Positions 18,215 to 27,489 of a stretch of 64,000 nucleotides of DNA are shown in pieces. Each line of letters opens with the position of its first letter. Position 1 is the stretch's first letter. This DNA comes from Afipia sp. (GTDB lineage Bacteria; Pseudomonadota; Alphaproteobacteria; Rhizobiales; Xanthobacteraceae), in assembly GCA_030652315.1 (NCBI GenBank), contig JAUSAX010000020.1:1-64000 (forward strand). Reading direction: 5' to 3'. The notes below the pieces were generated by a model. It had not been told where the DNA came from. It did not search any database and saw only the letters and a list, made by a program, of their open reading frames with translations. A program made the position numbers and the translations under genes.

Positions 18215-19005
18215 CCGCCCAGACTCCCGCCATGATCGAAGCCAACGCGATCTGCATGAAAGTGCGGCAGGCGACGCTGCTCGATAATGTCAGCGTGCAA
18301 CTTCGCGGCGGTGAGACCGTCGCCATCGTCGGGCCGAACGGCGCCGGCAAGTCGACGCTGCTGCGCCTGCTGTCCGGCGATCTTCGCTGCACCGGCGGCG
18401 GCGTCCGGCTCAAGGGCCGCGATCTCGCCTCGTATTCCTCACGCGAACTGGCGAACCATCGCGTCATGCTGTCCCAGCATGTCAGCGTCTCCTTCCCCTT
18501 CACTGTCGAGGAAATCGTGGCGATGGGCGCGGGCGATCGCCCCCGCACCGTCGCAACCCCTCTGGTCGATGCGGCCATTGCCGAACTTGATCTCGCGCCG
18601 TTCCGCCACCGCGAACTGCCGACGCTGTCGGGCGGCGAACAGCAGCGCGCCCACTTCGCCCGGGTTCTTGTGCAGCTCGCTTGCGGCGAAGCGGACCATG
18701 GCCCCGGCGTGCTCCTGCTCGACGAGCCGACATCCAGCCTCGACCTGCGCCACCAGATCAATCTCGTTGAAACAGCGAAACAACGGGCGCGCACCGGCAC
18801 CGCCGTGGTCGCGGTGCTGCACGATCTCAACCTCGCCGTCCGGTTCGCGGATCGCATCATCGTTCTGCGCAAGGGGATGGTCGCTGCTGACGGAAGCCCC
18901 GCCGAGACTATCACCAGCGAGATGATCAGGCAGGTCTTCGAGGTCGAGACCAATATCGGCTCCGAGGACGGCCAGCCCTACATTCTGCTCCAGCGCATGC
19001 AATAA
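18211..19005 (+). CDS. hmuV: Hemin ABC transporter ATPase
   Basis: A 264-residue cytoplasmic ATPase that powers HmuU. Walker A is GPNGAGKST near residue 42, the Q-loop lies in MLSQHVS, the signature is LSGGEQQRAHFARVL, Walker B is GVLLLDEPTSSLD, and the switch His is in VVAVLHDLNLA. The GEADHGPG insert before Walker B is common in HmuV proteins. Its ATG overlaps the hmuU stop (ATGA). It is the last gene of the hemP-hmuTUV run; no clear terminator hairpin follows in the next 160 bases. Confidence 0.95.
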   Translation: MTAQTPAMIEANAICMKVRQATLLDNVSVQLRGGETVAIVGPNGAGKSTLLRLLSGDLRCTGGGVRLKGRDLASYSSRELANHRVMLSQHVSVSFPFTVEEIVAMGAGDRPRTVATPLVDAAIAELDLAPFRHRELPTLSGGEQQRAHFARVLVQLACGEADHGPGVLLLDEPTSSLDLRHQINLVETAKQRARTGTAVVAVLHDLNLAVRFADRIIVLRKGMVAADGSPAETITSEMIRQVFEVETNIGSEDGQPYILLQRMQ

Positions 19006-19116
19006 TCCGCGAATGCGGCGGCGCACGCGCTGCCGATTGCGATTTCAGGCCGTTTGCGCTATTTCACGCACCAGAGTTGGTCAGACCTCCTGCATCGCAG
19101 CAACCAAGATCCATCT

Positions 19117-19129
19117 GATGTTAAACATC
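19117..19129. promoter_or_regulatory. Candidate GntR operator
   Basis: GATGTT-A-AACATC is a perfect 6-1-6 inverted repeat 42 bases before the GntR-type gene start. Size and symmetry suit a FadR-subfamily dimer, suggesting autoregulation. Confidence 0.5.
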
Positions 19130-19171
19130 GGATGATTGTCGCGGTGAATGCCCGCGTGCTAGCTTTGGCAA

Positions 19172-19978
19172 ATGAAGTCGCCCTCCAAACCCCGTCCAAA
19201 ACCAGTCAGCAAGCTCGTCAAGCCGGGCCGCATTCAGGCCGTGCTGCGCACGCTCGGCAGCGAGATCGCGCAGGATCTGATCCCGGTCGGCGCGACGCTG
19301 CCGCCGGAGCACGATCTTGAAAGCCGCTTTGGCGTCGGCCGCGGCGTGGTGCGCGAAGCGATCAAAACGCTCGCCGCCAAGGGGCTCGTCAGCGTGCGGC
19401 CTCGCCACGGCACTCATGTGCGGCCGCGCGGCGACTGGAGCCTGCTCGACCGTGACGTCTTGAGCTGGCTGATCAGCAAGGAAGAGCCGAACCGCGATCT
19501 GCTGCTTGCGCTTCAGGAAGTCCGCCTGATCATCGAGCCTGCGGCCGCCGCCCTCGCCGCCGAACGTGCGACGGCGAAGGATCGCAAGCGCATCATGACA
19601 GCACTCGCCGCGATGGAGGCCTCGCACGACGTGCCGACAGCCATCATCGCCGACAAGGCATTTCACCTCGCCATCATCGACGCCACGCACAATCCGGTGC
19701 TGCAAGGTTTCCGCGGCGCAATCGACACCATTCTCAGTGCGGTCTTCATGGTCGCCACCGGCAGTCCGGGCTGGTTTCACGAAAACCTGCCGAATCACGC
19801 CATCGCGGCCCGCGCCATCGGCGAGGGCAACGCTGAAAAGGCGCGCGCGGCGATGCAGCAAGTGCTCGGCTACACCCAGTTCAAGCTGTCGAAGAAGAAA
19901 TACGGGCGAGCGCGAACGTCATCCGGCAAGCAGGCGGTCAACGGCAAGCTCAGGAAGAAGCAGGGTCGCGTGACGTAA
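19172..19978 (+). CDS. GntR-family (FadR subfamily) regulator
   Basis: A 268-residue regulator. The winged helix is near residues 20-90 (PPEHDLESRFGVGRGVVREA, then KGLVSVRPRHGTHVRP), followed by an all-helical FCD ligand domain with candidate metal ligands in ADKAFHLAIIDATHNP and NHAIAARAI. It has Lys-rich ends at both termini, which is unusual in length for the family. It lies just upstream of and codirectional with a Liv-type importer and an acyl-CoA ligase and probably controls them. The effector is unknown. Confidence 0.85.
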   Translation: MKSPSKPRPKPVSKLVKPGRIQAVLRTLGSEIAQDLIPVGATLPPEHDLESRFGVGRGVVREAIKTLAAKGLVSVRPRHGTHVRPRGDWSLLDRDVLSWLISKEEPNRDLLLALQEVRLIIEPAAAALAAERATAKDRKRIMTALAAMEASHDVPTAIIADKAFHLAIIDATHNPVLQGFRGAIDTILSAVFMVATGSPGWFHENLPNHAIAARAIGEGNAEKARAAMQQVLGYTQFKLSKKKYGRARTSSGKQAVNGKLRKKQGRVT

Positions 19979-20260
19979 CAGCCTCGCCATGACAATCGGT
20001 TCGCCAAACGAACACGCGATCCGTAACAAATGAATCAATGGAATGTGTCAGTCGTGATTGGCGTTACTGCAAATACCTTGTGCAAATTCTGCAAGACCAG
20101 TCCAACCCGTTAGAAGTGCAAGCTTTCGTCGCACGCTCTCAAGAACCGGATCATAGACGCGCGCCAAAAGCCCGCTTAAGCTGCCATCGAACCACTGACA
20201 TCCGGCAAACGGATGCGGACACAAAGAGCCGGCGCGACCGGACAATTCGGGAGGAACGAT

Positions 20261-21562
20261 ATGAAACGCTTCACGCGAACACTTGGGATGTTGACGGCCT
20301 GCTCGGCCGCGTTTCTGGCGCCAGCCGGTTCGGCTACGGCACAGGAAGCCTTCAAAGTCGGCATCGTCACCTTCTTGTCGGGTCCGGCAGCTGAAAGCTT
20401 CGGCGTTCCCGCTGGTAAGGCTGCGGAATTCGTCATCGGCGAATTGAACAAAGGCGCCGGTCCCGCGCCCTATAATAAAGTCGGCTTCGGCGGCATGAAG
20501 ATCGAGCCCATCGTTATCGACGAGAACGGCGGCGCGACCAAGCAGGTGCAGGAGCTGCGCAACCTCTATCAGCGCGACAATGTCGATGCCGTCATCGGCT
20601 ATATCGGGTCTGGCGACTGCCTCGCGGTCGCGCCCATCGCGGAAGAACTGAAAAAGCCGCTGTTCCTGTTCGACTGCGGCACGCCGCGCATCTTCGAGGA
20701 AGCCAAATACAACTACGTCTTCCGTACGGCCGCCCACGCCACCCAGGATAACGTCGGGCTCATCCGTTACATGAAGATGAAGAACATCAAGATGGATTCG
20801 TTCTCGGCCATCAACCAGGATTATGCCTGGGGCCAGGACAGCCGGGCCGACTTCGTCGCGGCCGCGGGCCAGCTTTATCCCAATGCCAAGCTCGGCGCTG
20901 ATCTGCTGCCGAAGTTCGGCGCAGGCCAGTACGGTACCGAAGTCTCTGCCTTGGTGTCGGCCGGTTCCGACGTTGTCTATTCGAGCCTCTGGGGCGGCGA
21001 TTTGCAGGCCTTCGTCCTGCAATCGGTGCCACGCGGCCTCGCGAAGCGCAGCCAGCTTGTGTTCAGCGCCGCTGACCACGTCCTGCCGCCGCTCGGCGAC
21101 AAGATGCCCGACGGCGTCATCATCGGCGCGCGTGGCTCTTACGGCCTGATGTCGCCGAAGACGCCGCTCAACGAGTGGTTCTTCAACGGCTACGAAAAGG
21201 CCCATGGTGCCTATCCGGTGCAGGCCGCCTACCGCGTCACACAGTCCATCCTCGGCGTGAAGAGCGCGGTCGAGAAGGCAATGGCCAAGAACGGCGGCAA
21301 GAAGCCGAGCGCCGATGAACTGGTCGCTGCGATGACCGGCTCCGAATGGGAAAGCCCAGGCGGACTGATCCAGATGAAGAACGGCGACGGCCATCAGGCC
21401 ATCCAGCCGATCTCGTTCAGCCGCACCAAGTACAACGCCGAAAAGAAGCGCGTCGATCTGGTCGACATCGTCAACTTCGAAGCCGAATGCGTCAACCCGC
21501 CTCCGGGCGTGAAGGCGATCGACTGGATCAAGGGCGGAATGAAGAACGACAAGTGCAAGTGA
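20261..21562 (+). CDS. Liv-type ABC transporter substrate-binding protein
   Basis: A 433-residue periplasmic binding protein of the branched-chain amino acid class (type I fold). The ATG at 20261 has GGGAGGAACGAT directly upstream and gives a signal peptide (MLTACSAAFLAPAGSATAQE). The mature start FKVGIVTFLSGPAAESFGVP is typical. A Cys pair (GDCLAV and LFDCGTP) could form a disulfide. It opens a five-component importer but is separated from livH by a palindromic repeat. The acyl-CoA ligase at the end of the run suggests an aromatic or fatty carboxylate ligand over an amino acid, as inference. Confidence 0.88.
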   Translation: MKRFTRTLGMLTACSAAFLAPAGSATAQEAFKVGIVTFLSGPAAESFGVPAGKAAEFVIGELNKGAGPAPYNKVGFGGMKIEPIVIDENGGATKQVQELRNLYQRDNVDAVIGYIGSGDCLAVAPIAEELKKPLFLFDCGTPRIFEEAKYNYVFRTAAHATQDNVGLIRYMKMKNIKMDSFSAINQDYAWGQDSRADFVAAAGQLYPNAKLGADLLPKFGAGQYGTEVSALVSAGSDVVYSSLWGGDLQAFVLQSVPRGLAKRSQLVFSAADHVLPPLGDKMPDGVIIGARGSYGLMSPKTPLNEWFFNGYEKAHGAYPVQAAYRVTQSILGVKSAVEKAMAKNGGKKPSADELVAAMTGSEWESPGGLIQMKNGDGHQAIQPISFSRTKYNAEKKRVDLVDIVNFEAECVNPPPGVKAIDWIKGGMKNDKCK

Positions 21563-21606
21563 GTCTTGCAGACTGACTGACGCTTTGTCTTCTCGTCATA
21601 CACAAC

Positions 21607-21727
21607 GGTCGTCCCGGCGAAAGCCGGGACCAATACTCCCTGTCATCGAAGTTTTTGCGATGTGCGTGCGACGGACTTTCAATGGATAATCCAGGGGTGA
21701 TGGATCCCGGCTTTCGCCGGGATGACC
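21607..21727. repeat. Palindromic repeat, family D, inside the first Liv operon
   Basis: GTCCCGGCGAAAGCCGGGAC (21611-21630) is a hairpin, and GGATCCCGGCTTTCGCCGGG (from 21702) is its inverted partner. It fills most of the gap between the binding protein gene and livH and may set their relative expression. Confidence 0.65.
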
Positions 21728-21774
21728 CGTGGACAACGCAATGACAACAACCTCATGATCGCTTGCACGGACAC

Positions 21775-22671
21775 ATGAACACTTTTCTCACGGTCATCCT
21801 CGACGGCCTGATCCAGGCATCGTGGCTCTTCGTCGTGGCGCTGGGGCTAACCCTCGTCTTCGGCGTGCTCAAGATTCTCAATATCGCCCACGGCGGCTTC
21901 TACGCGCTGGGCGCCTATCTCGCCGCGACTGCCGTCACCATGGCCACCGCGCATAAGGTTCCTCCGGGTCTTGGCTTTGTCCTGATGCTGGTGTCGGTGG
22001 CCCTCATCGCCGCTGCAATCGGCCTGCTGATGGAGCGCGGACTCATCAAGCTGTTCTATGGCCGCGATGAAGTCGTGCTGCTCCTCGTGACCTATGCTGT
22101 ATTTCTTATCTTCGAAGATGCGACCAAGCTGATCTGGGGCGTCAATCCGATCTATGCCAACCAGCCTTATGAGTTGTTCGGCAATGTTGAGTTCGCCGGA
22201 TTGTTCTATGTCGGCTACGATCTCGTGCTGATCCCGCTATCGGCCGCCATCGGCCTCTGCGTGTGGTTCGGTCTCAACCGCACCACGACCGGCAAGATCG
22301 TCACGGCGGTCATCCACAACGCCGAGATGAGCGCGAGCATGGGCGTGAAGATCAATCGGGTCTACGCGCTGGCCTTTGCCTTTGGCGTCATGCTCGCCGC
22401 ACTTGCCGGCGGCCTGACCGCGCCGAAGATTTCGGTGCAGCCGGGACTGAGCTCCGAAATCATCATTCTCAGCTTCGCCATTGTCGTGATCGGCGGCCTT
22501 GGCAGCGTTGAGGGTGCAGCCGTTGGCGCCATCCTTGTCGGCGTGGCGCGGGCCGCATCGGTTCACCTCCTGCCGCAAGCCGAACTGTTCATGATCTATC
22601 TCATTATGGCCGCCGTGCTGATGTTCAGACCCGAGGGCTTGTTCCGCCGTGAAACCGCGAGGCGGATCTGA
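21775..22671 (+). CDS. Liv-type ABC permease, LivH component
   Basis: A 298-residue inner-membrane permease with about eight helices. The LivH segment LGLTLVFGVLKILNIAHGGF lies near residue 25, and the coupling part GGLGSVEGAAVGAILVG is near residue 240. The ATG at 21775 has GGA close by; a TTG four codons earlier is the alternative. Its stop overlaps the livM start (TGATG), so the two permeases are made together. It pairs with the following LivM-like protein. Confidence 0.9.
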   Translation: MNTFLTVILDGLIQASWLFVVALGLTLVFGVLKILNIAHGGFYALGAYLAATAVTMATAHKVPPGLGFVLMLVSVALIAAAIGLLMERGLIKLFYGRDEVVLLLVTYAVFLIFEDATKLIWGVNPIYANQPYELFGNVEFAGLFYVGYDLVLIPLSAAIGLCVWFGLNRTTTGKIVTAVIHNAEMSASMGVKINRVYALAFAFGVMLAALAGGLTAPKISVQPGLSSEIIILSFAIVVIGGLGSVEGAAVGAILVGVARAASVHLLPQAELFMIYLIMAAVLMFRPEGLFRRETARRI

Positions 22672-23657
22672 TGAAATACGCTACAAATCCGTTCGTTCTT
22701 CTCGGCCTCGTCGTACTCGCTGTGCTGTTCGGCCGCGTCATTCCGGCGTGGACGCTGTCGCTCGCCACCGTCGCCGCATCGAAGGCTCTTGTCGCGCTCG
22801 GCATCGTCGTGCTGGCGCGCACCGGCAACGTCTCGTTCGGGCAAGGCCTGTTCTATGCCGGTGGCGGCTATGGCGTTGCTCTCATCGCCCACAGTTGGGG
22901 CCTGACGGATGCCGTCGCGCAGGTTCTGATCGGTGCCGTGTTCGGCGGCCTGCTCGGCCTGATCATCGGCCCGCTCATTGCCCGTTACACCGGCATCTTC
23001 TTCGGCATGCTGACGCTGGCGCTGTCGATGGTGCTCTACGGCGCACTGGTGAAGACCACCGTGCTCGGCGGCTCGGACGGATTCAATGTCGGCCGCCCCA
23101 CCCTGTTCGGCGCGGTGTTCAACGATCCGCGCGAGGCCGACTTCATGTTGTACGCGGTGTCCGTCGTCGCCACCGGCCTCGCCGGCATCTTCGCGACGAT
23201 CCTGTTCCGCTCGCAATTCGGGCTGACAAGCCTCGCAGTGCGTGAAAACAACCTTCGTGTCGAGTATCTCGGCACTTCCGCGAACCGCATCGTCACCATC
23301 AACTTCATCATCGCGGCAACATTCGCCGGCGCCAGCGGCGCGCTTGCGCTGATGGCCCAGCGGCACATCGATCCGGAATTCGCTTACTGGACCACATCCG
23401 GCGAATTCGTCTTCATCGCGGTGCTCGCGGGCACGCAGAGCGTCGCCGCAGTGTTCATTTCAGCTCTCGTGCTCGAACTGGTGCGCTCGTTCTCCAATCT
23501 CTATCTGCCGAATACCTGGCAGCTCGTGCTTGGCTTCTTCCTGTTGGCCGTCATCCTGTTCCTGCCGCGCGGCATCGGATCGCTCTGGAACCGGAAGAAA
23601 CGCACGACGGAAGCGCCTCCGGAACCGGCGTCCGCCGGGAAAGGAGCGGCATCATGA
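22671..23657 (+). CDS. Liv-type ABC permease, LivM component
   Basis: A 328-residue partner permease. Typical LivM features are TGNVSFGQGLFYAGGGYGVA near residue 45, the SLAVRENNLRVEYLGTSANR coupling segment near residue 190, and ILFLPRGIGSLW at the last helix. The C-terminal tail is charged and proline-rich. The start overlaps the livH stop and the stop overlaps livG by four bases. Substrate follows that of the operon. Confidence 0.9.
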   Translation: MKYATNPFVLLGLVVLAVLFGRVIPAWTLSLATVAASKALVALGIVVLARTGNVSFGQGLFYAGGGYGVALIAHSWGLTDAVAQVLIGAVFGGLLGLIIGPLIARYTGIFFGMLTLALSMVLYGALVKTTVLGGSDGFNVGRPTLFGAVFNDPREADFMLYAVSVVATGLAGIFATILFRSQFGLTSLAVRENNLRVEYLGTSANRIVTINFIIAATFAGASGALALMAQRHIDPEFAYWTTSGEFVFIAVLAGTQSVAAVFISALVLELVRSFSNLYLPNTWQLVLGFFLLAVILFLPRGIGSLWNRKKRTTEAPPEPASAGKGAAS

Positions 23658-24403
23658 AGCCCGTCCTTTCCGTCCGCGGACTGCAGAAGCGTTTCGGTGC
23701 GGTGGTTGCCGCCGACAACATCAGCATCGATATTCCGCCGGGCCAGAAACTCTGCCTGATCGGCGCGAACGGCGCGGGCAAGACCACCTTCGTGAACATG
23801 GTGACGGGCTACATGAAGCCCGATAGCGGCGCGATCGAGCTTGATGGCTCGCCAATCGGACGACGCTCCCCGCGCGATGTCGCCAAGCTGGGGATCTCAC
23901 GCTCGTTCCAGATTCCGCAGCTCTTCATCGAACTCACCGCGGCGGAAAATCTCACCGTTGCCGTATCAAGCGCGGAAGGCGGAAAGCTCTCGGTGACCGC
24001 CCCTGCGGACAGCGGCGACCGCCACGACAAGGCCGTCGCATTGCTCGACCGTTTCGGCCTGGCCGGTCACGCCGACCGTCCGGTGGCCGAACTGGCCGGC
24101 GGCGTCCGCAAGCTGGTCGATATCGCCATGGCGCTGGCGCGGCGTCCGAAACTGCTGCTGCTCGATGAGCCAACCTCCGGCGTCTCGGCGGAGGAGAAGT
24201 TCGCAACGATGGACCGCGTCATTCACGCCGTCTCGGAAGAAGCCGCCACCATCGTCTTCGTCGAGCACGACATGGATATCGTCAGCAAGTATGCCGACCG
24301 CGTGGTCGCCTTCTACAACGGCCGCATTCTGGCCGACGGCGAACCCTCAACCGTGCTGAAAGACAACGAAGTGCGCCGCTATGTGACAGGAGGCGCACGA
24401 TGA
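23654..24403 (+). CDS. Liv-type ABC ATPase, LivG component
   Basis: A 249-residue ATPase. Walker A is GANGAGKTT, and LGISRSFQIPQLF fits the LivG Q-loop region. The signature reads ELAGGVRKLVDIAMAL in place of LSGGQ, a common LivG variation. Walker B is LLLLDEPTSGVS and the switch His is in VFVEHDMDIV. It has the GDRHDKA linker insert. Both ends overlap neighbours by ATGA, indicating strict co-translation with LivM and LivF. Confidence 0.92.
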   Translation: MKPVLSVRGLQKRFGAVVAADNISIDIPPGQKLCLIGANGAGKTTFVNMVTGYMKPDSGAIELDGSPIGRRSPRDVAKLGISRSFQIPQLFIELTAAENLTVAVSSAEGGKLSVTAPADSGDRHDKAVALLDRFGLAGHADRPVAELAGGVRKLVDIAMALARRPKLLLLDEPTSGVSAEEKFATMDRVIHAVSEEAATIVFVEHDMDIVSKYADRVVAFYNGRILADGEPSTVLKDNEVRRYVTGGAR

Positions 24404-25062
24404 CCGCCGCCCGCCCGCTGCTCGATATCGACAATCTCGCGGTCGAAATCCAGTCGATGCCCGCACTGCGCGGCTTCACCATGCACCTCTCTGAGGGCGC
24501 CATGGTCAGTCTCGTCGGGCGCAACGGCGCCGGCAAAACCACACTGATGCGCTCGATCATGGGGCATCTCGCACCGAAGCACGGGACAATCCGTTTTGGT
24601 GGCGCGGATCTGGCCGCCCTGCCGCGTCATGCCCGCGCCGGTCTCGGCATCGGCTACATGCCGGAAGATCGCGGACTGGTGCCACAACTGACGGTAGAAG
24701 AAAACATCCTGCTGCCGCTGTGGGTCGCGAAGGATGTAGATCGCAAGGCACGGCTGGACTTCGTCTACGAGGTGATCGGCGAATTGACCACCATGCGCGA
24801 CCGCAAGGCGCTGCTGCTCTCCGGCGGACAACAGAAGCTCGTTGCGCTCGGCCGCGCGCTCGGCATCGGAACAAAATGCCTGCTGCTCGATGAGCCATTC
24901 GAGGGGATCGCACCTGCCCTGTCCGAACGCATCTCCGATGTTCTTGCCTCGCTCAAGGGCAAAGGTTTAACAGTATTGATGTCTCAATCCGATTTGAATC
25001 ATTCGCATACTTTGTTCGATGCTGAATTCGTGATCGAGCGCGGAGCCAACTTTACGGCCTGA
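24400..25062 (+). CDS. Liv-type ABC ATPase, LivF component
   Basis: A 220-residue ATPase, slightly short for LivF. Walker A is GRNGAGKTT, then GIGYMPEDRGLVPQLTVEEN around the Q-loop, signature LLSGGQQKLVALGRAL and Walker B CLLLDEPFEGIA. The switch position reads MSQSDLNHSHTL: the usual EQ(N/D) plus switch His is replaced by SQSDLNH, so the catalytic His is shifted or lost. It pairs with LivG, whose switch His is intact. The acyl-CoA ligase begins 27 bases later. Confidence 0.88.
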   Translation: MTAARPLLDIDNLAVEIQSMPALRGFTMHLSEGAMVSLVGRNGAGKTTLMRSIMGHLAPKHGTIRFGGADLAALPRHARAGLGIGYMPEDRGLVPQLTVEENILLPLWVAKDVDRKARLDFVYEVIGELTTMRDRKALLLSGGQQKLVALGRALGIGTKCLLLDEPFEGIAPALSERISDVLASLKGKGLTVLMSQSDLNHSHTLFDAEFVIERGANFTA

Positions 25063-25089
25063 CATTGCAGGTCAGGACAGGACACGACG

Positions 25090-26682
25090 ATGGACTGGTC
25101 GCAATATCCGATTCCAGCGATGCGGCTGGAAACCCGTTTCGGCGATCGCGTCGTCCCAGCCTTCGAGAACCGGCCGGCGAATATCTGGGCGATGGTCGCC
25201 GATGCAGCGGCACGACGTCCCGACGGCGAAGCCCTGATCTGCGGCGTTGAGCGGATGACCTGGCGCGAGGTCGCGCAGAAATCCATGCAGATCGCGGCGG
25301 GCTTCAAGGAGATCGGGCTGAAGCCCGGCGACCGTATCGCCCTGCTGCTCGGCAACCGGAACGAATTCGTGCTGGCGCTGTATGGCGCCGCCCATCTCGG
25401 CCTCGTGAGCGTGATGCTGAGCACGCGCCAGCAAAAGCCCGAGATCGCCTACGTTCTGACCGACTGCGGCGCGAAGCTTCTCATTTATGAAGACGCCATG
25501 GCAGACCGCCTGCCCGACCAACTCGAACTTCCAGAGTTGCTTCACCGCGTGTCGATCAGCCCCACCGAGGGCGCACTGGCGTTTCAGGATCTTGTCGCAA
25601 CCGATGCCTCGCAGTCGCCCGCGGCGGTGGACGAGCAGGATACCGCGATGATCCTGTACACGTCGGGGACGACGGGAAGGCCCAAAGGCGCGATGCTGGC
25701 GCATTGCAATCTGGTCCATTCGGCGATGGTGTATGAAGCCTGCCTCGAACTGACCCATAAGGATCGCTCGATCGCCGCCGTTCCGCTCGCGCATGTCACC
25801 GGTATCGCCGCCAACATCATGCCGATGGCGCGTTGCGCCGGCGCACTCATCATTGTCCCGGACTTCAAGGCTGCGGAGTACCTGAAGATCGCTTCGCGCG
25901 AACGCGCCACACAGACGGTGATGGTGCCGGCGATGTACAATTTGTGCCTGCTTCAGGCCGATTTCGACTCTTACGATCTCTCGGCCTGGCGAGTCGGCGG
26001 CTATGGCGGCGCGCCGATGCCGGTCGCCACCATCGAAAAGCTCGCGGTGAAACTTCCCGGGCTGAAGCTGGTCAATGCCTACGGATCGACCGAAACATCG
26101 TCGCCCTCGACGATCATGCCGCCGGAATTCACCGCCAGCCACGGCGACAGCGTTGGCCTGCCTTGTCCCGGTGCACATATCATGGTGATGAGCGCCGACG
26201 GACGCGAACTGCCGCGCGGCGGGGTCGGCGAACTCTGGATCCACGGCGGATCGGTCATCAAGGGCTACTGGAACAATCCGCGCGCGACGGCGGAGAGCTT
26301 CACCGCCGGTTACTGGCATTCCGGCGACCTCGGCTCGATCGACGAGCAAAACTTCGTGCGCGTGTTCGACCGGCAGAAGGACATGATCAACCGGGGCGGT
26401 CTCAAGATCTATTCGGCAGAGGTCGAGTCGGTGCTGGCCGGTCATCCCGCGGTGATCGAAAGCGCCATCGTCGCGCGTCCCTGCCCGGTGCTGGGCGAGC
26501 GCGTTCATGCCGTGGTGGTGGTCCGCTCGGAGATCGATTCGCCGACGCTGCGCTCATGGTGCGCCGAGCGCATGTCGGACTACAAAGTCCCCGAGACCAT
26601 CTCCATCAGCACCGAACCGCTGCCGCGCAATGCCAACGGCAAGGTCATGAAGAAGAGCCTGCGCGACAGCCTGACGAGCTAA
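25090..26682 (+). CDS. AMP-dependent acyl-CoA synthetase/ligase
   Basis: A 530-residue adenylate-forming enzyme that makes acyl-CoA from a carboxylic acid, ATP and CoA. Motifs in order are YTSGTTGRPKGAML (phosphate loop), VNAYGSTETSSPS, YWHSGDLGSID, the hinge DRQKDMINRGGLKIYSAEVE and the catalytic Lys in NANGKVMKK. It is last in the GntR-Liv operon, so import and activation of the same acid is the simple reading. Length and motif set fit medium/long-chain or aromatic acid ligases; the substrate is not fixed by sequence. Confidence 0.9.
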   Translation: MDWSQYPIPAMRLETRFGDRVVPAFENRPANIWAMVADAAARRPDGEALICGVERMTWREVAQKSMQIAAGFKEIGLKPGDRIALLLGNRNEFVLALYGAAHLGLVSVMLSTRQQKPEIAYVLTDCGAKLLIYEDAMADRLPDQLELPELLHRVSISPTEGALAFQDLVATDASQSPAAVDEQDTAMILYTSGTTGRPKGAMLAHCNLVHSAMVYEACLELTHKDRSIAAVPLAHVTGIAANIMPMARCAGALIIVPDFKAAEYLKIASRERATQTVMVPAMYNLCLLQADFDSYDLSAWRVGGYGGAPMPVATIEKLAVKLPGLKLVNAYGSTETSSPSTIMPPEFTASHGDSVGLPCPGAHIMVMSADGRELPRGGVGELWIHGGSVIKGYWNNPRATAESFTAGYWHSGDLGSIDEQNFVRVFDRQKDMINRGGLKIYSAEVESVLAGHPAVIESAIVARPCPVLGERVHAVVVVRSEIDSPTLRSWCAERMSDYKVPETISISTEPLPRNANGKVMKKSLRDSLTS

Positions 26683-26715
26683 GCACCTCAGCGGGCCGCA
26701 AGACGCTGACCGCGC

Positions 26716-27489
26716 TCAGCGCTCGGCGAACGCCTTCTCGACGACGAAATCCGCCGGCTCGCCGTGGTTGCCTTCAACGAAGCCGCGATCCTCGAGCAAC
26801 TTCTTGGTGTCCAGCAACAACGCGGGGCTGCCGCACATCATGACGCGATCCTTCGCCGAATCGAGCTGCGGCAGGGAGATGTCATCGAACAGCTTGCCCG
26901 ACGTGATCAGGTCGGTGATGCGGCCGCGATTGCGGAACGGGTCGCGCGTCACGGTCGGATAATAGATGAGCTGCGCGCGCACCATGTCGCCGATCATCTC
27001 GTCCTGCGGCAGCTTCTCGGTGATCAGCTCACCGTAGGCCAACTCCCTGACGTGGCGGCAACCGTGCAGCAGCACGACCTTCTCGAAACGCTCATAGGTC
27101 TCGGGATCCTTGATGACGCTCAGGAACGGCGCGAGGCCGGTGCCGGTGCCGATCAGATAGAGATTGCGGCCGTCGGTCAGGTTGTCGATCACCAGCGTGC
27201 CGGTCGCCTTGCGGCTGACAATAATCTCGTCACCTTCCTTGAGATGCTGGAGGCGCGAGGTCAGCGGGCCGTCGGCGACCTTGATCGAGAAGAATTCGAG
27301 GTTCTCTTCATAGTTCGCGCTCGCGACGCTGTAGGCGCGCAGCAGCGGCTTCTCGCCGACCTTCAGGCCGATCATGGTGAACTCGCCATTGCGAAACCGG
27401 AATGAGGAATCGCGCGTGGTCGTGAAGCTGAAAAGGTTGTCGGTCCAGTGATGGACGCTCAGCACCGTTTCCTGATTGAAGTTGCTCAT
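26716..27489 (-). CDS. fpr: Ferredoxin (flavodoxin)-NADP+ reductase
   Basis: A 257-residue FAD enzyme of the bacterial subclass found in rhizobia, moving electrons between NADPH and ferredoxin or flavodoxin. FAD contacts are in LLRAYSVAS, the NADP pyrophosphate loop in GTGTGLAPFLS and the NADP-site Cys in MMCGSPALL. It ends VVEKAFAER, and the C-terminal residues matter for cofactor stacking. Length matches homologues when the ATG at 27489 is used; an ATG four codons earlier has no better site. It converges with the acyl-CoA ligase. Such enzymes often respond to oxidative stress, but no SoxR or other box was recognised. Confidence 0.93.
   Translation of the reverse strand: MSNFNQETVLSVHHWTDNLFSFTTTRDSSFRFRNGEFTMIGLKVGEKPLLRAYSVASANYEENLEFFSIKVADGPLTSRLQHLKEGDEIIVSRKATGTLVIDNLTDGRNLYLIGTGTGLAPFLSVIKDPETYERFEKVVLLHGCRHVRELAYGELITEKLPQDEMIGDMVRAQLIYYPTVTRDPFRNRGRITDLITSGKLFDDISLPQLDSAKDRVMMCGSPALLLDTKKLLEDRGFVEGNHGEPADFVVEKAFAER

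Noticed and set aside
20040-20110. TGCAAAT direct repeats before the first Liv binding protein gene
   Set aside because: Copies are short and irregularly spaced, with no symmetry like that of the GntR candidate site.
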